From Sarcomyxa edulis (taxonomy: Eukaryota > Basidiomycota > Agaricomycetes > Agaricales > Mycenaceae), in NCBI GenBank assembly GCA_009761415.1, contig QUOL01000005.1, forward strand, positions 1,426,001-1,490,000: a stretch of DNA of 64,000 nucleotides, given 5' to 3'. Under the pieces are notes generated by a model. That model saw nothing but the letters and a program-made list of their open reading frames with translations. It did not search any database and was not told the DNA's origin. Positions 22,512-32,779 of the stretch are shown piece after piece. The translations under genes and the position numbers were made by a program. Each line of letters begins with the position of its first letter. Position 1 is the first letter of the stretch.

Positions 22512-22974
22512 ATCGTCGAGAAAGTGAGCAACGACAACTCAAGGGCGGACAATCCTAAGGACAGAGAGCGAGGTTTGATTCACTACTCAGTGCCTGGGAG
22601 AGTAAAACATCACTGAAGTACAAGCTGGGCTGGTTCATCATGGTGGCACGTATTGTGATCGACTTTCATCACATATCGAGCTAAGTGTATCGAGTCTGGC
22701 TGTGGGAGACTAGCATGAGCCGACTCGGAGCTGCATAGCTTTCACCAACTCATGCACCTTTATTGTTTATGGGGAATTGAGGAATTGAGGTATCGAGTAT
22801 TTGAGTAAGACTTGTATATACACGTACTTGTAGTATTTTTCTGTCGAGATGCTAGGCTCGGATGATATGGACCAACGTAACCCAACCTGAAAGTTGTACC
22901 AGAAGTAAGTAGTACAATCGTAGTAGGTCCGCTGGCATGCGATGTAAACAGACAGAAGATACTCTGGAAGCTCA
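22512..22974. other. Intergenic between K5 and K6
   Basis: The 5' region of K5 and the 3' flank of K6. A short motif near 22905-22920 (AGTAAGTAGTACAA) resembles the AGTACTAAGTAGTACAA found downstream of K7 and K8, so it looks like a relic of the shared 3' flank. No partner-type gene is present, unlike the other array units. Confidence 0.4.
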
Positions 22975-24245
22975 CTACAAGTTGGGGAAGGAGTTCACCC
23001 ACATAAAGAATCGTCTCCAAGGCGTATCGATAGAACGCTTGATGCGTGTTCTCTGTTGGCGTTTGGACATCGCCGAGACGATAGAGTCGAAAGTCTTCAA
23101 TGCCTGCGACGCCGTGGGCCGCTGAGCGGGCTCTTTCAACGTCATCTCACGGGATAATGGCTTAAGCATGTTGAGATATCCTGAGTATGTCTTGGGAGAG
23201 AGCATGTCAAAGCTCAAGATAAACAAGCCATTTTTACTCTCGTACCTTAATCAACATGTTGATCACTCTCCCGAGCTGGTAGATATCGACCTTGTAAGCG
23301 TCGTAAGGAACAGTTTCCGACAATTCGGGCACTGTCTTGTCTTGACCGAAAATTCCTGTAGACATGGAAGTTTGGCCCGGATATTGAAACCAGCTCGTCA
23401 AACCGAAATCAATAATATAGTAGTCAATAGGTGCGACTGAATATCGAGGTTTCCAAGTGAAGTCAAAAGAGACCCCATCGTGGCTCCAGGGCTTCTGCGG
23501 GTGAAACCCGTTAGGGATGACTCGAGTATGATCCATCATGAGATTCGTCCAACACGCATCCCTGTGTTATCCGGTGAGATTGGTGTGGAAGATGCAACAA
23601 TATCTGAGAAAAATACCTATGAGCAATACTATTCTCGTGCAGGAATTCAATACCCTGTCGCGCGTATCAGACTGGGTTCCTCAGAGGAATAAAATAGTAG
23701 ACAATACCTGCAAGAATTGTCGGAGTGCTTCGATGACCTCTCCTCTGCGTGCAAAAGGCGGCGTATCAAATACGCGGAGGAGAGGCATGACGATCAGGGC
23801 ACATTCGTCGTCGTCAGGAAGGAGTATAACGTCCAAGAGAGGCATTGCGCGATTTCGAGGATCGGAACGCATCCCGTCGGATGACAGATACAAAGCGACG
23901 GGAAGTTCATCCGTCCAAGTCCGAATTTTCTTCAAAACTACGATCTTATTGTCTTTGATTCGGACGGCATCGAGCACATTAGCGTACTAATAATCTTTGT
24001 GAGTGTGAACCGTGGAGAACATGCAGACATCTTACCCCAGCAGAAATGGCGTCTTCGCGCCTGCGAGGAATTGTGTTCAAAGGCCAAGACGGAATCCAAT
24101 TGGGGTCATATCGCGGACGCAACCTATACCCTCTGGAAAGTAGAAAAGGTTGATGTTCCACCCAGAAATATTCCCCCTTGTCCCAATGATATCGGTCCTT
24201 GTGCGTAAAGTCCCCAAGTTTCGGATTGTCAACTGCAGAATCCAT
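22975..24245 (-). CDS. Kinase-like protein K6 (intact)
   Basis: A five-exon kinase-like protein from the ATG at 24245 (MDSAVDNPKLGDF) to the stop after SFPNL. The motifs are in usual order: FWVEHQPFLLSRGY and RPRYDPNWIPSW, VVLKKIRTW, DDDECALIVMP, a split HR/DACWTN loop, canonical IIDFGLTSWF, GQDKTVPEL, KVDIYQLGR and EPAQRPTASQ. All standard catalytic residues are present, so this copy could be an active kinase. It lies head-to-head with partner gene P1, whose start is 694 bases away. It closely resembles pseudogene K5, while K7 and K8 form a slightly different pair. Confidence 0.85.
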
Positions 24246-24939
24246 ATTTCGAACAGCCAGTATCGAACGGACAGAGTCTGCACTGGAAAGCGAGTCCTGG
24301 GACTTCTGATATCCTTCTCAGGCTGGCTGTTTGTACAGTCGTCACGAGGCAATCGATGAGCCGAGTCAAATCGACTTGAACACACACCCTTCGACTTCGG
24401 CTTCTATCAACTTGAAAGAAGCATATGCATAGAGAAGCATTCACTCAACATTCGCTACCTAGACTCGTAACTACCGTACACGACTACGGCAAGCACTCCT
24501 ATAGTAGACAGCCCTAAGTAATTGCTACCGTCATGCGCCATTTTTGAATCTTACAGCTTTTGTTCTAGATTTCTATCTTTGACCGGAATACTAGTGAGCC
24601 TGTCCTCCTCCTATCACGATTCACAGGTCATGATCAACCTTCGAATCTATGATAGAGATGACTCGCATGACGGTCCACGAGGCTCTATCTACGGGCTTTA
24701 TGGAACTCCTTTATCTTATGACACTCTCTCACAGACTCTTTCTGAGTCAAGTCATAATTTCCTGGGATATCTCACTGGCTATCTCCGACATACAGATTCC
24801 GACCGAACGTCACGACAGCTATAAAGTCTGAAGGAAAGCTCACCCTCACCGTGACCCTCACACTGACCGTCTAGTTGTCACCCTCGTACTCGAAGTTACT
24901 GTCGTACTACTTAAAACTCGACGATCCCCACAATATACA
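24246..24939. promoter_or_regulatory. Shared promoter region of K6 and P1
   Basis: Divergent promoter region. On the P1 side there is a TATA-like GCTATAAAG at about 24818-24828. A conserved block, TTTCTGAGTCAAG, lies at 24739-24751 with TGAGTCA at 24743-24749. The block continues into a CTCACTGGC(T/G)(A/G)TCTCC sequence also seen upstream of P2. The common order of block and TATA box in three pairs suggests a conserved core promoter. Confidence 0.45.
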
Positions 24940-26415
24940 ATGCCTCTGACGGGTATCCAATTGCGGCAGACCAAGGCTAAATTGAAGAAGGGCCAAAAAG
25001 AGGTCGAAAACGAGATTGATCCCGCTGTTAAGGAGACTTACACTGCTGCGTTCACGGCGTACGTAGCTTTGCAATGCTCCGAATATATGGCTAATCTTTG
25101 CCACAGTCACGAAGATCAGCTCAAGAATCTCAAGAACGATAGGAAAAAGACAAACTTCGTACAAAGACTTGTCAACTCTGATCCCTTGAAAACCGATATC
25201 GACGACCTTGCTGCCGACATCAGGACAACGCACAGGAAATACACTGTAGGTGATCCATAACATCAATGATCCTCGGCGCTTACCTTCCCTTCGCACTCAG
25301 ACCGCCTCCGAAGAAGCGAGAAGAGGGAGAGAGGCTTTGTGAGCATTTTTTACATTGTCTACGGTGATGTGACTGATGTCTGGACCATATATCAGCACCC
25401 AGAATGCACAATCGTATCTTCCGAGGCCTTCAACCCATCCAAACGCAGCTCCGTGAGTGTTGTTGTCGATTAATCTGAGATAATGTCTGAACGGTATATC
25501 AGAGCCCAGAACGTACCTGCTCAACCAGCTCCGTGAGTATTAACGGTCATTTGTCTTTGGAAGTGTCTCTAAATATATCCTAGGTCGTATCGTTCGAGTC
25601 ATTCTACCGCAGCTCCGTGAGCATTTGTCATTGCCGTCGCCGAGGGGCATAGTTTTGATTTTGTCTTAGGTCGTATCATTCAACTTCGGTTCATTCTGAT
25701 GTGGCTTCGTAAGTATCTACGTCCATGGAGAGCTTTGTGTCCATTCAATGTGGTTGTAGGTCAAACCAGCGATCTTTGTATCGGCCATCATCGCGCCCCT
25801 ACCGTAGCGCTGCTCCGTGAGTATAGGTGCCAATTTCTCACTGAAAGTAAAATCCTGATCATGTCTTAGGTCACGTTCTTCGACTTCGCAGCCCCCTTCG
25901 GTCCCTCACGCAGCTTCGTAAGTATATTTCCGCAGTATCCATGTACAGCTATATTCAATTATATGACAGGTCGCGTCACCCAGCTTCGCAACCCTCTCAC
26001 GTCTACTCTAGAGCCGCACCGTACGTGGTTCACCGACTGGTCACTACATATCTTGATAAAGGAATAACATTTCGACTCTTGTCATAGGTACCAGAACCCG
26101 TCTTCTGCGTCATTGTATCCCCAAGAGAATCTGTGAGTAATCCGTATCGGTGAAGCATCGATCCTCATTTTCTATCTCACAGGCCACAGAACCTTCAGTA
26201 CCTCTCTCGCTCCACCCTGGGTACAATTCCGTAAGTGCCCAATCCCGCCGATGATCGTACTTCTAATCAGTCTTGCACAGATCCCAGAACTCTGCTTCAG
26301 AGATGTAAGTTTTGTTTCTTCAGAACGATGGCCTTAGTCTCAATCCTACACCTATAGCTACGACCCGCGCTCATCCGATCAATGGTCCCAGACGTCTGGA
26401 AACAATGGCCGTTGA
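24940..26415 (+). CDS. Partner gene P1: helical N-terminus plus micro-exon tail (14 exons, 261 aa)
   Basis: No family recognised. My splice model has 14 exons: 24940-25058, 25107-25245, 25301-25338, 25396-25452, 25503-25532, 25584-25616, 25670-25708, 25760-25816, 25870-25917, 25970-26020, 26088-26132, 26183-26230, 26281-26304 and 26358-26415. They total 786 nt and keep one frame. Exons 1-2 encode a charged helix (TKAKLKKGQKEVENEIDP, LKTDIDDLAADIRTTHRKYT), and exon 3 carries TASEEARRGRE. The rest is a low-complexity tail rich in Ser, Pro, Ala, Tyr, Arg and Gln. Every internal tail exon (24-57 nt) is a multiple of three and flanked by phase-2 introns. Several begin with GTCGTATC or GTCGCGTCAC and end in GCAGCTCC or GCTTC, as expected from exon duplication. 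The tail is probably disordered. It is divergent with K6. Confidence 0.75.
25396..26020 (+). repeat. Tandemly repeated micro-exon/intron units in P1
   Basis: Successive exons share ends (GC(A/T)GCTCC or GGCTTC before the donor) and starts (G-TCG-TAT or G-TCA-CGT after the acceptor). They are separated by 50-70 nt introns with GTGAGT/GTAAGT donors. The unit of exon plus intron is roughly 85-110 bases. The pattern is visible by eye and fits local duplication of exon plus intron followed by divergence. Confidence 0.6.
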
Positions 26416-26897
26416 TTGAATTTGGAAAATGTTCCCAAATTCTTAATCGTGTCTCGTCATGCCCCTATGCATATCTTTGTTCTGCTGTTGTGTTGCTACT
26501 GTTCTTGCTTTGGTCTCTCTGTGTACTATCTACGCGTCTGCCGTATCTCTCGTAGCAAACTGTTGTCATCGATAATCCTGTAACGTTTCTGCAATATTAC
26601 TCCTCAGATTTCTTGTTGAACCTTCACACCGAATACATAGTGTGTTCCAGGAACACAATCGAGTTCATAAGGCATCTATATGGCCGATACAGAGAGGAAA
26701 ACTAGCGGCAGTGGGGCAACTGTTACTTAGATCAATCGTTTATTTTTTTCCTATAGCTCCTTCCTACCAGAGACCACACCATGGATCGAAGGAATGGCCA
26801 TAAGTTGGCAGGACAGTACTAAGTAGTACAAAGGAGTGAAGTGTACATCGGAGAATACTAAGAAGCTAACCTTGGATTGCCGGGTTTCGAGTGCTTC
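26416..26897. other. Intergenic, P1 3' end to K7 3' end
   Basis: Convergent 3' flanks. From 26758 the sequence TCCTTCCTACCAGAGACC begins a stretch nearly identical to that starting at 30790. This marks the junction between array units 1 and 2. Confidence 0.5.
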
Positions 26898-28168
26898 CTA
26901 CAGATTAGGAAGACAACTTCTCCAGTAGTAAAGCCTCCTCCAAATCGTATCGATGGGTCGTCTGATGCGCGCTTTCTGCTGACGTTTGGTCATCGTCGAA
27001 ACAATGGACTCGAAGGTCTGCAATGCCTGCGAAGCTGTGGGGCGCTGTGTTGGCTCTTTCGAGGTCATCGCTTCCGCAAGGGGTACGAACATGTCCAAAT
27101 AACCGGCATAGTTCTTGAGAGTGCGTTAGGCTTCAAGGTGAAATATACAAATGTAGCATCATACCTCAACCAGCATGTTGATTACCCTACCGAACTGATA
27201 GATATCGACCTTGTAAGCATCGTAAGGTACAGTTTCTGACAGCTCGGGCACTGTCTTGTCTTGACCGAATATTCCAGTGGACATGGAGGTTTCTTCAGGG
27301 AATCGGAACCAAGTCGTGAGCCCGAAGTCGATGATGTAGTAATCAACTGGTGCGACGGAGTAACGAGGTTTCCATTTGAGGTTAACCGTAAGACCATCGG
27401 TGCTCCAAGGAGCCTGAGGGTGAAAGCCTTTGGGGATCACTTTGGTGTGATCCATCATGAGGTTCGCCCAGCATGCATCTCTGTGTTCCCGGGTGAGCTT
27501 GCGGTCAGTGGATACAACAGACTTTGAAGAGAGACCTATGCGCAATACGATTCTCGTGCATGAATTCGATACCCTGATGCACCGTATCAGACTACTATCT
27601 TCAAAACAACGATCCAACAGACCATACCTGTAAAAACTGGCGTAGTGCTTCGATGACTTCCGTTCTGCGTGCGAAAGGTGGCGTGTCGAACTCGCGAAGG
27701 AGAGGCATGACAATAAGAGCGCATTCGTCATCATCAGGAAGGAGTATGACGTCGACGAGAGGCATTGCGCGATTTCGAGGATCGAGACGCATGGCGTCGG
27801 ATGATAGATACGAAGCAACGGGGAGTTCGTCTGTCCATGTTCGAACTTTCTTCAAAAAAACTGGCTTATTGTCTTTCATTCGGACAGCATCAAGCAAGTT
27901 TGGGTACTAAGAATACGGGGTAAGAAGGTGAGCGTAAAATATACGAGATGCATACCAGAGTATTGATAGAGTCCTCGCATCTGTAAGGAACTGTGTTTGG
28001 AGGCCAAGATGGAACCCAATTTGGGTCATATCGTGGCCGCAACATATATCCCCTGGAAAGTAGGAAGGGCTGATGATCCACCCAGAAATACTCCCATTCT
28101 CGCCGACTCCATAGCGATGCAATTGTATGATTCTTCGAGAGTCTCAAGCTGTCAACGCCAGAATCCAT
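26898..28168 (-). CDS. Kinase-like protein K7 (intact)
   Basis: A five-exon kinase-like protein from the ATG at 28168 (MDSGVDSLRLSKNH) to the stop after CLPNL. It carries FWVDHQPFLLSRGY with RPRYDPNWVPSW, FLKKVRTW with the beta-3-like lysine, DDDECALIVMP, a split HR/DACWAN loop, IIDFGLTTWF, GQDKTVPEL, KVDIYQFGR and EPTQRPTASQ. No lesion was found. It is most similar to K8: the last exon and 3' flank are nearly identical, which points to recent duplication or gene conversion. It is divergent with P2. An inserted GFHPQAPWSTDG segment between the catalytic loop and DFG is longer than in standard kinases and is conserved in the family. Confidence 0.85.
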
Positions 28169-28750
28169 GCCTCGAGGTAACTGAGACTACGGGATGAAGT
28201 TACTAGCTCTTGATGTATTCTGACCACAGACACGAAGGTGAGAGCTCACTGGTCATGCGGTCTCTCGATGCAGCCTTGAGCGCTTCAGGCTTCAAGTTGA
28301 GATTGTGAGGATCAAAAATATCTCATAACGCCGTTCCGTCGGTCTGATTTCGTGTCCGAAAGCGGTGCAACGGCGAAAAATAGGATCACGTGCGTGGGTA
28401 GACTTGGAGAAATCGAAAAGTGACCTCAAGCTGTCCCATATGTTTCCCACCACTCGCGCTGAGATCTTCTAATCAGCAAACGAAAACCCCTTAGCTCGTC
28501 TCCGAGTTTAGACCCGTCGCAGATAGGAGGATAAAACCGTCCATGAGGTCTTACACTCATCACGGAACGCGGCCTGATCTCGAAATTGGAGTCTTTCTGA
28601 GTCAAGCTACTTTTATTATTGGGAAGCCTCACTGGCGGTCTCCATCATTTGGGTCTTGACCGAGTATCTTAATGGCTATAAAAGTGTCTGCACCTGTATG
28701 AGTGCGGACTATCAGTCCCCCACACATACTAGTACTACTCTGCCTTGACG
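28169..28750. promoter_or_regulatory. Shared promoter region of K7 and P2
   Basis: Divergent promoter region. It contains CATCACGGAACGCGGCC at about 28558-28574, repeated almost exactly at about 32578 in the K8/P3 region. TTTCTGAGTCAAG follows, with TGAGTCA at 28598-28604. A TATA box, GGCTATAAAAGTG, sits at about 28673-28685, some 70 bases before the P2 start. Confidence 0.45.
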
Positions 28751-30249
28751 ATGCCCTCTTCAAACACTCAGCGGTTGAAAAGCACCAGAGCTGATTTCAA
28801 CATGAGACGGCAACAGGTTGAGAAGGAGCTGGACCCTAGAGTCAGGCAAATTCACGAGGCCGAGTTCGAGAAGTAATGGATTACGTTCACATTGAGATAT
28901 TCTCTAACCCTCAGTCCAGGATTCAACACAACCTTGACGAAGCGACGAAGAAATCGGAAAAGATGATGACAAGGCTGACAAGATCTCAGGCTCTTGGCAA
29001 TGATATCGACCAAGTCAGTCGCGATGTCACTCGGGCGTATAAAGCTTATATGGTATGTGCCCAGTACCAGTGCAGGTCTTCAGCGCTCATTCTCTATGCC
29101 GATTGCAGACCGCATCCGAGGAAGCAAGGGCGCGACGGACTCAGTCAGTATCAGTCTCATCTTACTCCATGGTGATGTCCTCCGGAATGACGTCTACAAT
29201 TATCTGTTAGATCCTATGCACCTCCACACTACCCTAACGTAGCTTCGTGAGTAGTTTCGTACTTGCGATAGTACATGGTTGCACTTTTTATCGTATACTA
29301 GGACCCATAACCCGGCACCGCAACCATCTTCTGTGCACCCCAACGCAACTCGGTAAGGAATTTCCATTATTGTTGTGTACACCGCTGATCTGAATCGGCT
29401 CTCAGGTCGCATCACTCGGCCTTGCCCCCTTCTGGCCAGTCTATGGCATCTTCGTGAGCATCTCTCACAGATTAACGCCGTCCAACCTCATACCGATTTT
29501 CGTCTCAAGGCAATATTCCAGCGGCAGGCCTAGGGACTCGGCTCATCTACACCAGTACGTGGCTATGATCCAACATGAGTCTAATTCTGACTTGAGTCTG
29601 CACAGCTCACAAAGCGATGCGTCAATGAACTCTATCGACTACTTCAACGCGCCCCAGTAAGTACTCCTAGCTGTTAGTCTAGTTTGTCTTCTCATCATTG
29701 CAATGCCCAGGCTTTCTTCACCTGTCTATTCCAACGCTGCTCAGTCAGTAACCTTTCCTGCTCAATGCTTCCGGCCATCACATCATTGATGTTATTCTAT
29801 ACAGGGCACAGAGTGTAGCCACCTTCAACTCCGCCGATTACTTTGACGCACTGGAGTGAGTGTTTGCCATCAATCATTTTTTCGTCGTTAATCGCGTACG
29901 GTACAGACGGCTTCCCCCATCTTTATACCATCCTCATGCCCCCGGTGCAATTTCGTGAGTAATTGATGCTACCAGCTAGATTTCTGCTAGTCTCATTAAC
30001 CTTCGCCGCTTATTAAATAGGACGGACCCCTCCAGTGTTCGTAACAGCGCAGCTCCGTACGTCCTATTGTCACTAGCCGTTCAATCTCACAGCTAATGTC
30101 GTGTTAAGGTCGGAGATCATCGTGTACCCTCCCAGTACATCCCATCCTAGGGCTACGACGTCTTCGTACGTGATTTCCTCGTGCTGAGTTAATCGATACT
30201 TATGCATTCATCTAGACACACTGGATATTCCAGAAGCAGCCGTCGTTGA
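28751..30249 (+). CDS. Partner gene P2: helical N-terminus plus micro-exon tail (14 exons)
   Basis: A paralog of P1 with the same plan and also 14 exons in my model. Exon 1 is 28751-28872 (122 nt, phase 2; MPSSNTQRLKSTRADF, RRQQVEKELDPRV). Exon 2 ends YKAYM in phase 0. Exon 3 is 29109-29143 (TASEEARARRTQ), using a GTCAGT donor. The tail then runs over exons reading SYAPPHYPNVAS, HNPAPQPSSVHPNAT, SGRPRDSAHLH, SDASMNSIDYFNAPQ, SSPVYSNAAQ, QSVATFNSADYFDALE, PPSLYHPHAPGAIS and HTGYSRSSRR-stop. All tail introns are phase 2. The TASEEAR motif at the start of exon 3 is shared with P1 and P3. Unlike P1, two tail exons carry a repeated DYF motif. Function unknown; it is divergent with K7. Confidence 0.7.
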
Positions 30250-30559
30250 TTGTTGATTGTTGCTGCCAGCACTAGTGCTGCACAGGGTCTCACTGAGAAA
30301 AGGTGTCTCTTGTTATGTGTATGTCTTGTTTTGTGCTTTGTTCTCGTTCTGCTTCGCGTTATTCTGATTCACTCGAATTGTATCTATGTGCCCTCTCTCT
30401 CAGAACATGTTGCGCTGTTATTCCTGTAAACCGTATACGTATACCGTGTTACCCCTCATATACTCTCCTTCGTACTCTGTACCCCTGGTGAAGATATACA
30501 TCTCTCCGTCTGAGACTCCGAGCGCTTCAGCTTCAATTCAAGATGACGGGATGCCGACT
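30250..30559. other. 3' flank of P2
   Basis: 3' untranslated and flanking sequence of P2, closely matching the flank of P3 at about 34284-34590. The match ends at GACGGGATGC, about 30546-30555, where an orphan partner-gene fragment begins. Confidence 0.45.
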
Positions 30560-30789
30560 TTGCAGCCCCCTCCAGTACCTCACGCGGCTTCGTAAGTATC
30601 TTCCCTCAGCATTTATGTAGAGCTATAGTCAATTGTATCTCAGGTCGCGTCACCCAGCTTCGCAGACTGCTTACGTCTACCCTGACGCCGCACCGTACGT
30701 GGGTCACAGACTGGTCACTACATATTCCAACAAAGGAATAACATTTCGACCCTTGTCATAGGTACCATAACCCGTCTTCTGCATCTTTG
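30560..30789 (+). pseudogene. Orphan fragment of a P1-type partner gene
   Basis: This stretch aligns with P1 exons 9 to 11 and the introns between them (25888-26115). Shared runs include CCTCACGC-GCTTCGTAAGTAT, GGTCGCGTCACCCAGCTTCG, GCCGCACCGTACGTGG and CATAGGTACCA-AACCCGTCTTCTGC. It has no N-terminal exons and no terminal exon. At 30790 it is joined directly to the TCCTTCCTACC sequence that begins the K8 3' flank. It is a truncated leftover of the partner gene at a duplication breakpoint. It cannot encode a complete protein, although its splice sites are still intact. Confidence 0.7.
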
Positions 30790-30929
30790 TCCTTCCTACC
30801 AGAGACCGCACCGTAAATCTAAGGAATTGCCATAGATTGGCAGGACAGTACTAAGTAGTACAAAGGAGTGAAGTGTACACCGGAGAATACTAAGAAGCTA
30901 ACCTTGGATTGCCGGGTTTCGAGCGCTCC

Positions 30930-32206
30930 CTACAGATTGGGAAGACAACTTCTCCAGTAATAAAGCCTCCTCGAGATCGTATCGATGGGTCGTCTGATGC
31001 GTGCTTTCTTCTGACGTTTAGTCATCGTCGAAACAATGGACTCCAATGTCTGCAATGCCTGCGAAGCTGTGGGGCGCTGTGTTGGCTCTTTCGAGGTCAT
31101 CGCTTCCGCAAGGGGTACGAACATGTCCAAATAACCGGCATAGTTCTTGAGAGTGCGTCAGGCTTCAAGGTGAAATATACAAATGTAGCATCATACCTCA
31201 ACCAGCATGTTGATTACCCTACCGAACTGATAGATATCGACCTTGTAAGCATCGTAAGGTACAGTTTCTGACAGCTCGGGCACTGTCTTGTCTTGACCGA
31301 ATATTCCAGTGGTCATAGAGGTCTCTCCTGGAAATCGAAACCAGGTACTCAAACCAAAGTCGATGATATAGTAATCGACCGGTGCGACAGAATGACGAGA
31401 CTTCCATAAGAGGTTATACCGGACGCCGTCAGTACTCCAAGGGGCCTGAGGATGGAAACCTTTAGGAATGACTTTGGTGTGGTCCATCATGAGATTCTTC
31501 CAGCATGCGTCCCTATGCTCACAGGTGAGCTTGGTATGGATAGATACAATATATTTGAGAAGATACCTATGTGCAATACGATTCTCATGCATGAATTCAA
31601 TGCCCTGTGTGAGTCGTGTTAAGTTTGCTGTCATATCCAATAGTATAGAAGCCACGTACCTGTAAGAATTGCCGCAATGCCTCGACGACTTCAACTCTGC
31701 GTGCAAAAGGTGGGCTGTCAAATTCACGGAGGAGAGGCATAACAAGGAGAGTGCATTCGTCGTCATCAGGAAGGAGTATAACATCCAAGAGAGGCATCGC
31801 GCGATTTCGAGGATCAGCACGCATTTCGTCGGACGAGAGATACAAAGCAACAGGTAGTTCATCCGTCCATGTTCGAACTTTCTTCAAATAAACGAGTTTA
31901 TTGTCTTTGATTCGGACTGCATCGAGTAAGTTGGGATACTGGCGATTTGAAGTTGAGTTGGGAAGTAAAGCGCAGAACATGCCACGAACATACCAAGGTA
32001 GCAATGGCGTCCTCGCACCGGTAAGGAACTGTGTCCGGAGGCCACGATGGGATCCAATCTGGGTCATAACGTGGCCGCAACTTGTACCCCCTAGAAAGCA
32101 GGAAGGCCTGATGATCCACCCAAAAACACTCCCATCTTCGCCATGTCCAATATGACGCGGTGGTATGACTCTTCGGAACTCTCAAGCTCTCGACACCAGA
32201 ATCCAT
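30930..32206 (-). CDS. Kinase-like protein K8 (intact)
   Basis: A five-exon kinase-like protein. The start is the ATG at 32206 (MDSGVESLRVPKSH), matching the K7 start; the frame is open further upstream, but that part is not conserved. Motifs: FWVDHQAFLLSRGY (one change from the usual QPF), RPRYDPDWIPSW, YLKKVRTW, DDDECTLLVMP, a split HR/DACWKN loop, IIDFGLSTWF, GQDKTVPEL, KVDIYQFGR and EPTQRPTASQ, ending CLPNL. All catalytic residues are present. It is divergent with P3, which appears to be a pseudogene, so this kinase may have outlived its partner. Confidence 0.85.
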
Positions 32207-32779
32207 GTTTCGGAGAAAATACAACGTCAGAGGTGATATGTTGACTCTTAGTGCCTTGTGGGTACGCGAAAACGGAGGTGAGGAGTACTGGTCATGAGAC
32301 AGCCTTGTTGATTCGAGAATAGCTGCTGCGATCCATAACGCCGTTCCTTCTGAGTCCGAAACCAGTGCTGAGTGCAACGGGAAAAAAACAGAACGATCGA
32401 TCGCGTGCAAACTTGGCGAAAACCAACTCAAACTGGCACCTGCATCCCATATGTTTCCCACTACTTACGAGCAACTACGGTCCTACGCTGATATCTTCCA
32501 ATCAGCGGACGAGAATCTCGTAGCCAAATTTGAACCCTCTCAGATAGGAGGATACATGGACCACGAGGCCGTACACGCATCACGGAACGCGGCCTTGTCT
32601 CACAGACTCTGAGTCTCTTCGAGTCAAGCTACAAACCTAGTCTTGGGAAATCTCACTAGCCATCTCCGTCATTCAAACTTAAGTCGAATGTCATGCTGAC
32701 TTCAAAGTGTTTGCACCTGCATATCAAGTGCCAGCACTGTGCCACTCAGTAACCTCACACACCCACCATCCAGTTGACG
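32207..32779. promoter_or_regulatory. Divergent region of K8 and P3, degraded on the P3 side
   Basis: It contains the conserved CATCACGGAACGCGGCC at about 32578-32594. The bZIP-type core is altered to CGAGTCA at 32620-32626, where P1 and P2 have TGAGTCA. At the place where P2 has GGCTATAAAAGTG, this copy reads CTGACTTCAAAGTG (about 32696-32709), so the TATA box is lost. This agrees with decay of P3. Confidence 0.45.

Larger units (their letters stand above)
26758..30559. repeat. Array unit 2 (K7 + P2), partner of unit 3 at 30790-34590
   Basis: A roughly 3.8-kb block containing K7 (-) and P2 (+), duplicated as K8/P3 at 30790-34590. The two are nearly identical at both ends: 26758 to about 27290 against 30790 to about 31320, and about 29300-30330 against about 33345-34330. 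The middle has diverged, especially the kinase 5' halves and partner exons 1-3. Both copies share the 3' flank ending in GACGGGATGC, after which they differ. Confidence 0.7.

Noticed and set aside
25396..26020. Micro-exon region read as a CRISPR array or satellite
   Set aside because: Spacing is irregular, units are spliceable with standard donors and acceptors, and this is a eukaryotic genome; exon duplication explains it.
29144..29210. Apparent early stop in partner P2 after exon 3
   Set aside because: A GTCAGT donor at 29144 gives a 67-nt intron in phase 2, matching the phase of all later tail introns, and keeps the frame to the final stop.
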